Shown piece by piece: positions 1 to 17,443 of a stretch of 37,500 bases of DNA (within the stretch, counting starts at the first letter, position 1; the number at the start of each line of letters is the position of its first letter). The notes beneath the pieces were generated by a model. The model had not been told where the DNA came from. It worked only from the letters and a program-made list of their open reading frames with translations, and did not search any database. The position numbers were made by a program, and so were the translations under genes. Location: positions 31,187,027 to 31,224,526 of the forward strand of contig CM022672.1 in assembly GCA_012295275.1 (NCBI GenBank), given 5' to 3'. The DNA is from Chrysomallon squamiferum. Lineage: Eukaryota; Mollusca; Gastropoda; Neomphalida; Peltospiridae.

Positions 1-127
1 ATATTACGTAATAAAAATATTATATTACGTAAAAAAAAAAGACCATGGATCAAGAAATGGGTATTATTTATTGTGGGCGTGTTAATGACATTACGTTTTT
101 TTTTTTTTTTCTCATATATATGTGTGC

Positions 128-130
<3 letters not shown>

Positions 131-164
<34 letters not shown>
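131..164. repeat. (CA)n microsatellite
   Basis: An uninterrupted CA run follows a poly-T tract (97-110). With the AT-rich sequence at 165-515 this is the 5' flank of the first gene; apart from the CRE at 516 I see nothing else recognisable in 1-566. Confidence 0.95.
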
Positions 165-167
<3 letters not shown>

Positions 168-515
168 GACAGTTAATTTTAGAACTGCAACAGAAAATTG
201 TTGGTCTATGTTTTCGTAACAGTTCGTAACTCATCGATAGCTTCCGAATCTAAAGTACTCGTGAATGACCTTGAACTAAGTAATGACTTCCGGTTTACAA
301 AAAACAGCTTACTGAAATATTTCACATAATAGATTAAAAATAATCTTTTAATTTAAATTACAAATATAAATTTAAAAAACAAAAAAATTTACTTTATAAT
401 ATAAAAGAAGAAAATAATTCTACATTTTTCAAATCCTCTAAAAGAATCAGCGATAAGAATAGTTTACAACTGTTACTAGACAATCGGTTTCGAGAATGAA
501 AATTTACAATGAAAA

Positions 516-523
516 TGACGTCA
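516..523. promoter_or_regulatory. Palindromic CRE (TGACGTCA) upstream of gene 1
   Basis: A perfect cAMP-response-element palindrome lies 43 bp before the proposed start codon at 567. CREB/ATF factors bind this octamer near transcription or translation starts in many animal genes. The position fits a core-promoter or 5'UTR element, but no TATA box or initiator is clear, and the same octamer occurs six more times in the window, so function is inferred. Confidence 0.4.
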
Positions 524-566
524 CAAAATGACTTCGTCATTAACACAGCTAGTGACTTGAAGTAAC

Positions 567-4972
<4,406 letters not shown>

Positions 4973-5651
4973 GATAAACATTACGTCGTTGTTTTGTTTT
5001 GTTTTTGATTTTTTTTGTAATTTGTTAAAAATGACGTTTAATTCACTTATTTGGAAACAAGTATTTAATTTTTAAAGTGCTTAATCATGGTCTTAGAAAG
5101 TTTATAAAGTATTATTTGTTAGGCTGTTTATATCATACACTTTTTGTACATATTTGTACGTAAATTTAACCGTTTCAAAACAGAATCGATCATCCATGTT
5201 GAAAAAAAAAATATTAAGAAAAATAACTTCTATGATCTTTTATTATCTTACTTTATCAACAAGAAAGAAAAAGAATATTAAATTTTGGTTTTATTTTATT
5301 TATAAGATTGGAATTCTAAAAAGGGTTTACACTTCCTTTTATGTATATGTAAATAAATAATGAATGCAATAGTAGTAAGTTATATGCTTTATGAAATTTT
5401 GAGCTTTCCCAAACATATCTAGCCCCTTTTAATTTCTGTTAGGTTTTCACTTTCATTGTTATTTGAAGAGATTTTTTTATTATAATTTTTTGTTCATTCG
5501 TGTCTTTTTTATTTGTTCCACTAATGCTTTAAAAAGAATTAATATTTATAATTAGTGTGTAATGGATCATTTTAGCTATGCTGTGTTTTATATAATTTTT
5601 TTTTAAATTGTGTTTACTATATAGTATATTATATTAATATATATAGCCGAA

Positions 5652-5657
5652 AATAAA
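5652..5657 (+). terminator. Poly(A) signal of gene 1
   Basis: AATAAA followed about 35 nt later by GTTGTTTTATTTT, a U/GU-rich downstream element. It lies about 680 bp after the stop codon, giving a moderately long AT-rich 3'UTR. Other AATAAA motifs exist at about 5350, but this has the best context. Confidence 0.55.
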
Positions 5658-5767
5658 TGTTTAAACATACAACCAGCGTTGTTTTATTTTAACTGTATAA
5701 GTTATACATAGGTATTAGTGTATACCAGCTGAAAGGTATAATTACACGAATTGTAATTTCTGGTTGA

Positions 5768-5800
<33 letters not shown>

Positions 5801-6010
5801 CATGGTTAACAATTAATTTTGGAACATATAGCTCTTTTAGCAGATCCAGTCACTGTTTATTGAACGTGATGACGTAAGATCATTGACTGAATGACGTTCT
5901 TAATCGACAGCATATTTAATACTCCTAGTTTGGAGAGTTAGAGAAGGGGCGAAATCCAATCTAAACAAAACTATGGCGACATTAAACGGTTTCTATTTCG
6001 GGAAATTGAT
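5801..6010. repeat. Dispersed ~210-bp repeat, copy A
   Basis: Starts CATGGTTAACAATTA directly after a (TA)n run and ends in a near-identical block, GACATTAAACGGTTTCTATT plus TCGGGAAATT. Shares with copy B (9664) CAGTCACTGTTT, a CRE-like GATGACGTA, GACTGAATGACG and TTTGGAGAGTTAGAGA. No terminal inverted repeats or tRNA boxes seen; family unknown. Confidence 0.8.
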
Positions 6011-6060
6011 TCCTTAGTCTTTATTGAAATATGTTTTTGGTTGATTTATGAAATTTTTCC

Positions 6061-6147
6061 TTTCATTTATTTATTTATTTATTTATTTACTTATTTATTT
6101 ATATTTATATATTTATTTATTTACTTACTTACTTACTTACTTACTAC
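6061..6147. repeat. (TTTA)n / (TTAC)n microsatellite
   Basis: Tetranucleotide run following copy A. The sequence from 6148 to 6530 holds nothing I recognise. Confidence 0.9.
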
Positions 6148-6529
6148 ATATAATTTAATTACTTATTATTAAATTTAAGAAGAGTATCTCAGTATTTAAG
6201 CATAGTTACAGACAAACACACAGTCCGATGTAAATTACGTACTAAATAATAAACATAACGACGTCTTCAGCTTAGGTTGATTCTTGCATCGTCATCCTGT
6301 GACAGACGTAACTTCGCTATCCTTTTGACAGAGTATCTTTTTAATCAGTGTTTATCTTACAAAGTATCTTCCCGAAACAGGACAGCACATTCTTTCTAAA
6401 ACATGGCGCTAGACGAACTGGAAACTGATGTATATAAGAAGCACTGAGATGTATCTATATATTAAGCGGCAGATCTGGTTTTGTCAAAGAGTGTGACAGT
6501 CGCAGGCGTGGTTCTGATTAGTACTTTAA

Positions 6530-6532
<3 letters not shown>

Positions 6533-6614
<82 letters not shown>
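6533..6614. repeat. (CT)n microsatellite
   Basis: About 80 bp of pure CT, directly beside the tRNA-like SINE head; on the minus strand it would be the (GA)n that truncates that element. Confidence 0.95.
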
Positions 6615-6617
<3 letters not shown>

Positions 6618-6629
6618 TGCTTATCTATT

Positions 6630-6675
6630 TAAATCGTAAACGAGCGTTCCAACCACTGTGCTATGCAGACGTCAT
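6630..6675 (-). mobile_element. tRNA-derived SINE head (truncated)
   Basis: On the minus strand the sequence reads TAGCACAGTGGTTGGAACGC, which fits a tRNA A-box (TRGCNNAGTGG) with the D-arm spacing seen in tRNA-derived SINEs, followed by an anticodon-arm-like CTCGTTTACGATTTAAAT. The B-box half is absent: the element runs into (GA)n at 6614. Read as a 5' fragment of a SINE, not a working tRNA. Confidence 0.45.
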
Positions 6676-6946
6676 CAAATATACAGATCAGATGCCAACA
6701 CCGTAGCTGTTCATCTGGAAAGTCAATATTGTAATTCATCACGCGCGTGCAGGACAAACAGCGTTTCAGTAATAATTGTAGTTCGAGGACACCAGTTTCC
6801 AGCGTTGTTGTTTTTCCGTTTTTCGATCTCGTTGAATTGATAAACAAAAAACAAAAAAAAAAGATTTTTGTGGTATTTCCACTCGCTGACCGAAACTTTG
6901 TGTTGCATTTGTGAGATCTAAAAAGACTAACAACATGAAATATTTT

Positions 6947-6980
<34 letters not shown>

Positions 6981-7300
6981 AAAGAAACAAAGGTGTACTC
7001 TTGTACACAATACGAAATTTAATATCAGTGATTTATACCGGATTATTTTCTTTTTTAATTGGGACATATACAAGAACAAAATAATAACTTCTAAGAATAT
7101 AATAAAAAATTAATTTTATAAAAAGGTATGAAGAAAAGCAAACAGGATTAAAGAAATCATTAAAAGAGAAAAAAGATAGAAAGAAAGAGAAAAATGAACA
7201 GGAAGAAGGAAGCCAGCTAAGAAATATATAATGGCGCTTTGTTACTTTTAGTCATTTAAATTTAAATGTGGGATTTTTCTTTTTTGTATTCTTTGTGTTG
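6676..7300. other. Intergenic, no gene seen
   Basis: Contains a short GC-richer patch (6676-6840), a poly(A) tract (6951-6977) and purine-rich A/G sequence (7120-7220). Short frames on both strands here overlap one another and have no splice or domain support. Confidence 0.6.
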
Positions 7301-7327
7301 TTTTGTTGTTGTTGTTGTTGTATTATA

Positions 7328-7390
<63 letters not shown>

Positions 7391-7391
7391 T
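7299..7391. repeat. (TTG)n and (ATT)n microsatellite
   Basis: Five TTG units then about 20 ATT units. Confidence 0.95.
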
Positions 7392-7610
7392 ATTGATTTG
7401 CAACTAATAATTCAAAATCTCCTCTCCGTTATGAGCTTTATCTTGTATGAAATATATTGCCAATATGAAATTAATATTTCCCTTTCTGTAACGTATTAAT
7501 TTTCTTCCTCATTCTAGTTGTCTCTCGAACTCAAACTCTCTCTTTCTGTACCTCTCTGTCTGTCTGTCTCTTCTTCAAATATAAGATATATCTTTTCTTA
7601 TAGACATCAT

Positions 7611-9389
<1,779 letters not shown>

Positions 9390-9421
9390 ATAATAAGAAG
9401 AAGAAGAAGAAGAAGAAGAAG
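9390..9421. repeat. (AAT)n/(AAG)n microsatellite
   Basis: Short AAT run switching to AAG. Confidence 0.9.
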
Positions 9422-9534
9422 ATACAAAATATAGTGGGCCTTGAGAAACGAGATTAATTTCACATCTGTAAATCCATTCTTTTAAATTAGCAGCAACAAG
9501 GCACATATTTCACTGACGTGCTTTCTAATAATCC

Positions 9535-9559
9535 AATATATATATATATATATATACAT

Positions 9560-9594
<35 letters not shown>
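9535..9594. repeat. (TA)n microsatellite
   Basis: TA run with an ACATACACATACA interruption, upstream of repeat copy B. A TA run also precedes copy A. Confidence 0.95.
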
Positions 9595-9596
<2 letters not shown>

Positions 9597-9663
9597 GTTA
9601 ATAAAAATAAATAAAAATAGCTAAGGTATAATAATATGACGTAATTGTTGGTGATTACGTAAC

Positions 9664-9870
9664 ACATGGTTAACAATTACGTTTATAACTTACAGCTCGT
9701 TTAGCAGGATCAGTCACTGTTTGTCGATGACGTATGATCGTCGACTGAATGACGACAGCAGATCGACAGCAGATTTGATACTTCAAGTTTGGAGAGTTAG
9801 AGACGGGGAGAAATCGTTCCTGAACAAAACCTCGGCGACATTAAACGGTTTCTATTTCGGGAAATTAATC
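9664..9870. repeat. Dispersed ~210-bp repeat, copy B
   Basis: Same order of blocks as copy A: CATGGTTAACAATTA, AGGATCAGTCACTGTTT, a CRE-like GATGACGTATGATCG, GACTGAATGACG, GTTTGGAGAGTTAGAGA, then the block ending TCGGGAAATT. Copy B carries a 62-residue open frame, but copy A has stops in it, so it is not treated as a gene. Confidence 0.8.
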
Positions 9871-11039
9871 GTCGTTTCGTCAATTGCCGTACAGCGGCAC
9901 TTCGTTTAAAATTACAACGATTTGCCCCGATCGTGTATTTTTAGAAGTTAATATCACCCCTGTCTAAAAATAGTCTCTCTTTTACGTCTCTCTGATGGGC
10001 TTCGCTGAACAGGAATAATGAGGTCAATATTTATCACAGTCAGAACGTCGAAAGAGGCAATAAGCTTTGCTAATCACGTGACAGCCTTGAAAAATAACCG
10101 AAGATAAGTTGTAAGGGGATTGTACGAGTAGGAAATGAATTGAAAAAAAAAAAAAAAAAAAAAAAATATTTGAGATTTAAGAACGATGTAAAACCTTTTT
10201 CTCCCCCAATTCTTTTATATTTTCATTCAGAAATATTTTCTTTTACTTATTATTAATTTTTAAAAAATGTATTTATTTATTTATTTATTGATTTATTTAT
10301 TTATTTATATCTATGTTTGTTTTATTTATTTATTAATTATTAATTATTATTATTATTATTATTTTTTTTTTTAAATATTTTATTTCATATTTAATTTTAT
10401 TTTCGGTATTTACACTACTACTACTACTACTAGTACTACACTTATAAAGATACTGCACTTATAAAGATACGTATAAATAAAAATATAATTTTAGAATTTG
10501 AGGAAAAATGTGATTATACAGATGTATCTTGTGCGTGTTTTTGGTGTTTAAATGTTTATCTACGTATTTAAACTTTTGTCTTTGCAATAATCTTGTTAAC
10601 TAATTATAGCTATTGTGATTGGTCGAATTATGCCGTGCATCGCAAACTGTGGTGCAATCTATGGAAAGGTCACTATGGCATTTATCTTTTTGCTAATTGA
10701 TAAAAATGGCTGTATCATACATATATATTTTTACATGAAATCTCATCAAAAAAAAAAAAAAAAAAAAAAATGCAATTTAAAAATGAAAAAGAGAGGGAGA
10801 GAAAACACAATAAATAAAAACAAGCAAATAAAATAAATAGCAATAAAATAAAATAAAATAAAACAAGAAAGAAATAAAAATTGATACCTCGAATGCGTTG
10901 AACGTTTTTCCCTCAGCTGTACTTTTAAATCAGTCACTTGCGGTTTTTCGTGTCCACGTGTTATTTATCAGTCCCTGACCTTGTCAAATAAATATCTCTT
11001 GATTGTATGGTGCGGATGTTAACCGGCAAAATCACGACA

Positions 11040-11077
<38 letters not shown>

Positions 11078-11482
11078 CGTCACGCGATGACGTTATAATG
11101 ACATCGATCTTTTGTCGTTTTGTAATAATTTTACATTAACTGCTTCCTTCTCGTTCTATTTTTAAAAACAGAATGAAAAACACGCTAGACGGATCATTAA
11201 CTGATCTGAAATCAACTAAATAACATAAATAAAAGTTATTCAAAATAAATAAATAAATAAATAAAATAAAAAGTAGAGTGACAATAAATAAAGAAAAAAA
11301 AAAAAATAAACAATGAAACAAATAAACAAGTAACAAACAAACAAACAAAAAAAAAAAAAAAAAATAACACAAGATTAGAAATAAAATATATTTGACTTTG
11401 TCAACGACATAAAATGGAAACATTTCGTCTTCTTTTCCTTCTTATTCATTATTATTATTATTATTTTTATTATTATTATTAT

Positions 11483-11524
<42 letters not shown>

Positions 11525-11900
11525 AGTAATAGTAGTAGTAGTAGTTATAGTAATAGAAGTAGTAGTAGTATTGCGATTGTTGTTACTATTGTTATTTCTC
11601 TTTTTTCTTCTTTTCTTTTCTTTTTCTTTCTTTCTTTATTCTTACTTTTTCCTTTATTTTCTTTTCTTTTTAATTTTTTGTAACATGTTGTTATTCTCCA
11701 GTTATCTGCCTCATTAAGATAAATAACAGGAATTACAAGAAAGAAGAACGTAAATTTGTAAAATAAAAAAATATATATAAAAAAAAATAAAACCTGCTAA
11801 TGCGATTACGTCACAACTATGATGCAACTAATTCAAGGCCAGTGTATTTTTGTGTTTTTCCAAAGTGTTGATTTAATATTACAGCACTGTTAAATTAAAA

Positions 11901-11951
<51 letters not shown>

Positions 11952-12339
11952 AATATGCTGTGATGCAAAATTAATACAACTGAACGTGCACTTTTCGAAG
12001 TGGACATTTTTAATATAGTCGTCACAGTACTTATTGAATGTTGAGGCTTAAAAGCGTGTGTGACGTCATATACTGAAAGCGTGGGACTAATTGCTGTTTC
12101 ACTGTTAATGATAATACTTATATCAGTTTTTACAAAATCTAATAACTATGGCTACCTTTCTGTATTAGTCCAGTGTTCTGTGCTAGATGCTGTAACAATA
12201 TATATTTACCATAATGATTTCCGTCGACAATTCAATTATCTTTTATTACTGAAATAGGATATGGTTTCATTGTTTTCAGTTTCTTTAATGTTCTTTACTT
12301 TCTTTTCATGTTTTCTTCAGAACTCACGCAATACTTTTT
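9871..12339. other. Intergenic, simple-repeat rich
   Basis: Holds poly(A) tracts (10142-10166, 10747-10770, 11045-11074), (TTTA)n (10271-10330), (CTA)n (10416-10437), (TAG)n (11483-11525, continuing degenerate to 11570) and (AAT)n (11902-11945). 9870-10130 is the least repetitive part and contains TCACGTGA at 10074. A CRE octamer lies at 12061. No supported gene. Confidence 0.65.
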
Positions 12340-12348
12340 TTTTTCTTA

Positions 12349-12398
<50 letters not shown>

Positions 12399-12425
12399 GA
12401 TAGTAGTAGTAGTAGTAGCAGCAGT
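12349..12425. repeat. (ATT)n/(TAG)n microsatellite
   Basis: ATT run switching to TAG/CAG triplets. Confidence 0.95.
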
Positions 12426-12870
12426 AGAATTAATATATATATTCATATAAAATGCATACTTATTAATCAAATATTACTGTTATACTTTCCTCGAAAGATG
12501 GCTTTTATTTTGTTCATGTTTGGAATTTTTTCATTTCATTTCCTATATTTTCTGTTTACAAAACGAATGTTAGAAATGTCATAAATATTATCAACTTGTT
12601 AAATTTAAATCAGTGTTTATAATCCTTGTGTATACTTTAGGTCGTTAAAGTTAATTCTGAATGTAAAATAAATAATATCTCATGAAATATGATTGAGCTA
12701 AATTTCTTAAGTCTGGCTGAAAAGGATTATATATATATATTTATATAATAAAAAATAAAATAAAAATAAAGGATAACAATAAAGAATACTTTTTCCTTCT
12801 TCATCTTTTTTGTTTTTTTCTGTTCGAAAGCATTATATCCGAATATATCCACAAGTATTAAAATCTGATT

Positions 12871-12885
12871 TTTTATTATTATTAT

Positions 12886-12923
<38 letters not shown>

Positions 12924-12940
12924 ATTATTATTATTATTAT

Positions 12941-12998
<58 letters not shown>

Positions 12999-13000
12999 TG
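12871..13000. repeat. (ATT)n/(ACT)n microsatellite
   Basis: ATT, then about 13 ACT, then ATT triplets; lies just upstream of the putative promoter of gene 2. Confidence 0.95.
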
Positions 13001-13019
13001 TTCAGAAAGTAGTATTTAT

Positions 13020-13407
13020 TCAAACACACCACTTCGGCGTCCGTTCTTCGTTAAACTCGGAAATACATCACAATTTCTCCGATTTCGTGTATCACGCGGC
13101 ATATTCGTAGATAAAAGCAGAAAAGTGGCAGGATCAATGAATCTGTGCAATTACAATCGTCTTTTGGTGTGGGCGAGCGCGCGCGAAGCAATAAAGCATG
13201 GATACACCAGTCGTCAGAACCGCGTTATTCGCTCGACCGATTGGACAATTTCATGCTTCTCTGTGACGTGCCAACTTTACGGGGATAAAACATCCGTAAA
13301 CAGTCGCAATAAAACAAACTGCAGAGTTTATTTTTGAATGAGGGAAGCTAATCTACGAGCGCGTTATTATTACGTCTGTTTGAGTTTGTCAGAGCAGAAA
13401 ACACGAC
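13020..13407 (+). promoter_or_regulatory. Putative promoter / 5'UTR of the peptide prohormone gene
   Basis: A 390-bp stretch, clearly richer in GC than its surroundings (for example GGGCGAGCGCGCGCGAAG at about 13170), ends at the start codon of gene 2. It holds an inverted CCAAT box (ATTGG, 13240-13244) and a CRE-like TGACGTG (13264-13270). No clear TATA box. The long open frame across it is probably incidental. Confidence 0.4.
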
Positions 13408-14111
13408 ATGAAGAAAGACGTTCTGTTTTCGCTCCTCGTTCTCGGAGTTGTCTGCGTTTCCGGTCACTATAGAACACAGCGAAGTCGGCTAACGAACGTG
13501 CCCCGGTTTGTCCCTTCACAAGGTGAGTACATTGAAAACTGCAGATATTAAACAAAGTGGAAAAATAATAATAATAATAAAAAATAATAAAAAATATAAA
13601 AAAATAAAAAAAATAAAAAAAAAAAGAAAGAAAAAAGAAAGAAAAAGAATAAAAAATAAAAATAAAATAATAATAATAATATAATAATAATAATAGTAAT
13701 AATAATAATGGAATTAAAAATAATAATAATAATAATAATAATAATAAAGTGGAAATAAAATAAAAATAAAAATAAAGCAAAATAAAAAATTAAAATTTTA
13801 AAAATAATGAAGGTTTGGGTAATTTTTAATTTACTGTCACATTTAATATTAATAAATAATAGCAAATTATACAGCAGCCTAATAAATGTAGAAATAAAAA
13901 TAAGGAAATGGGAATATGACAGTTACTTACGTTATCATTTCATTTTAATTTTTTGTTTTTTTGTTTAAACAAATAAATCGCGTGAACTTTGAATACATAA
14001 CTTCAATAGTCTACATTTCCGTATCAGGAAATTCATACAAAATGGTTACTGGATTTACATATAAATAACATTATCGATATCGATTTCAGGATTATTCAAG
14101 TATCTCTTGAA

Positions 14112-14147
<36 letters not shown>

Positions 14148-17100
14148 TAATTAATTAATTAATTTATTTATATATTTGTATTATTATTATATATATTTTT
14201 CCACATTATTGTAAATATTCAGCAGAACATGAATATTATTATTCTTTGGATTATTATTTGTTTTTACAAAGTGGAAATATGACTGTTTTGCTAATGTCAC
14301 ATTTCAGAGACGAACTAAACTCGTCTGTCTTAGTGAAAACACGTTCTTATTTAGAACATTACTTTTGATCCTCGATTTCATGAACCTCGGATTTCTGAAT
14401 TTACCAATTTGAACTTAGCGCTATTTTCCACTTGAAATGTTTCCTCTGTGTACTGTTAAGTTATTCTCACTATAGGACAGAGTTGGGTAAAAGGCTTTCC
14501 TTAAGTAAAATATTATATATTTAGCATCTTTTCCCTGTTTTCAGCAGTAAATATTATTTATGCACAGAGGAATCGAATTTGTGTTTTTGTGATATTAAAA
14601 CACTCACATTTATTAAAGAATAATATTTTTTGATGGAGCCTTTGATACGAGGCCTGGGGCAAAAGGCCTACCATAGAGTTTTTACCCACGCAAAATGTTA
14701 TTGAGTGCACCATCATCTATTCTGTCACAAATCAAAACAAGTTATTAAATATAAAGCCAACAGATCCCTTCCTACCTTCGCAATACTTTGTCAGTATATG
14801 ACCATTCTTTAACCTAAAACATGAATAAAAAGTATTATACGAATCGGTAAAAAAAAAAAAAATTTCGTAAAAAACTTACATGAGTTTCAGGTAAAATTTC
14901 GGGGTATGAGAGGAATATATACCTATGACGTCAAATGAATCTGATGATGTAGCTTCTGGTTTCAGTTCGTGTGGACACTTTTCGTCTGCTACAAAATCAG
15001 TGGGCGTTTTACCCCAGGGTGGGGGGTACCTTTTGTCCAACTCTACCCGACGATCACTGCAGTGGTGACTGGAATAAAAGTAACAGAAAAAAAGTCACAA
15101 TTTAGTATAGGTTAAAAAAAAAATCACAGGAAAAAAGTGACAAAATATATGGGTTTGTAAAGTATTGAATGTGGCATCATAATATGCATGGGGTAAATTG
15201 TTAAGCTTATTGATTAGGATCAGTTAGGCAGGATTAAGTCTAGCTTAGATTTAAACAAAGGTTGTAAATGATTTATAAAATGTTCCAGTTTCACTACATA
15301 TTCTCCAGCTTGCTGTAGTGTCAGAAGTGTGTTTAATATGGAAGTTATTCATAGCAATAAGGGTGGTAACAAACTCTGTTATTACGGGTTCATGTATACC
15401 AAACATGCAACTCGCAAAACAAAGTTGTGGTGGGAATGCGTCAAAAGATCTAGTTGTAACTGACAGAATGTCTTCGTGGTATTGGGTGGAACATCTGCCT
15501 AAACCACTAACGTTAAAATCAAATAACATTAACAAAACAACTCTGACAAAATGTGTTTAATTTATCTTTTATTTCTAATATATTTCTTAGATTTTAATTA
15601 AAAATTGTGACTTTTTTCCTGTGACTTTTTTTTCCTAGAATCGTCACAGTAAGTCTTTGTGAAGCTACTTTCCAGGAGTAATTTTTGGAGTTACCCCCCC
15701 AACAAACTTCACCCTGCCCAGCCTACATGTTTCTGTTGTACATTTTTCTTTACGTAATATGTATGACGTTTGTTGACATTGTTTTCATGTCTATATGTAT
15801 TGTTCTTTCATTATTATATTACTGTGTAATAAAGCTGTTGTATGTACTTACTAAAGTCGCGATTTCCCAGACTTTCGCCATTTCAGATCCTGTTCTCCTC
15901 TGTTAGACAGTTAAATTACATTAGCAGTTACAAGGACGCCCAAATTTAGCAGATAAACATGTTGATATTAATTTTGGACGCATCCAATTTGTTTGGTAAT
16001 ATAAGTAAATATTTAATATAATTCTTGGATCCAGTATTCATGACAGAATTTAACGTTCATAATTATTAGTTTGTTTAATATCAGTTCATATCTAGCTCCT
16101 ACTAAATCAGTGTTATTTAAATGAAATGTATTTTAGCAAATCACACAAATCACGCTCACAGAGACACCCACCGTGGGTGGCCCTCCGGCACATTTGTGTG
16201 ACACACGTTTCATTTAAATAACAAAGACATATATACAATTAGAGCTTATATTAAAAAAAGCTAACTCATTTATTAAGAATAATATATATATTACAAAGAA
16301 TAACTAGATTTGTATTTATTAGAAAGAATTATTATGATATATTAGAAAAAAAATTATATCATATATTACAAAGAATAATTATATCATGTATTATAAACAA
16401 TAATTATATCTTAAAGAATAACTGCATCATAGTCTGGAATGAATAATTTATATTAGAAAGAATAATAATTGTTACGTGATTTTTCCTTATCATTAAAACA
16501 ATACCGCATGACAAGTAGAAAGGAAATCTGGTTTTTTCTCCACAGTACAAATAACGCTATGCACAAATACCATCGTTTTCTATACATCGCGAACAAATCC
16601 AGTTTCTGATTACCATTCATTAATTAACGGTTATCTCTCTTTATTTCAACGAAATAAATCTTTAAATAATTTGATACCTGCTTTAAAACAACGCTACATT
16701 ATACAGTTGTCTCAGAGACAGAAATCTGATTGGAAAAATTATTAACAAATTCAATTCAATTTTGAAGGCTATATTGTATAATATACAACTAATGTTATTT
16801 TGCCATGGATTTTTACTACTACTACTACTGCTGTTGCTTCCTTCTACTGCTGCTACGTCTACTGCAGCCACTGCTACTGCTGCAACTACTGCAGCTGCTG
16901 CGAATGCAACTGCAGTTGTTACCACTATTCAACCTGCTACCATTACTCAGCTACTACTACTACTACCATTACTCTGCTGCTACTACTACTACTACCACTG
17001 CACTCGTGGTGTCCATAGCGTTCATAAATTAATTAATTAATTTCTTCTTTTTTTTAAAATATTAATTAAAAAAAATTTTCTTTTAATTAGTAACTTCACA

Positions 17101-17408
17101 TGACTGTTATTTGTAACTTAAATGAAAACGATGAAAAAGTATCAGAAATCAAATTCAAATTAAATAAAACAATTAATTAATAACAGAAGTGAAATGTTCT
17201 CAGATCACGACCTTCAGATTCTCCGTCGAGGTCAGAAAACATGGAAAGATTGCGTCATGTGACCTGGTTTCTTTTTTTTTTTTTTTTCTATTAATAGACA
17301 AAACACGTGACCATGTACGCACGTAAAGTCAGCGCTCTTACAAGGTACTGCTGCACTTTGTAAACATTTGAAAATAACAACGTAACGAAGAAACTGCGCG
17401 ACGCTAAT

Positions 17409-17443
<35 letters not shown>

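Noticed and set aside
6630-6675. Functional tRNA gene
   Set aside because: Only the A-box half is present; no B-box, TPsiC arm or acceptor stem can be formed.
9721-9909. 62-residue frame in repeat copy B
   Set aside because: Copy A has stops in the corresponding frame, so there is no sign of coding constraint.
12810-13337. 175-residue plus-strand frame upstream of the peptide gene
   Set aside because: The first half is ATT/ACT microsatellite and the second half is GC-richer promoter-like sequence with CCAAT and CRE-like sites; it stops before the signal-peptide start.
15251-15535. Minus-strand 94-residue frame
   Set aside because: It overlaps the FLYWCH remnant on the plus strand, which matches a known domain; the minus frame has no domain or splice support.
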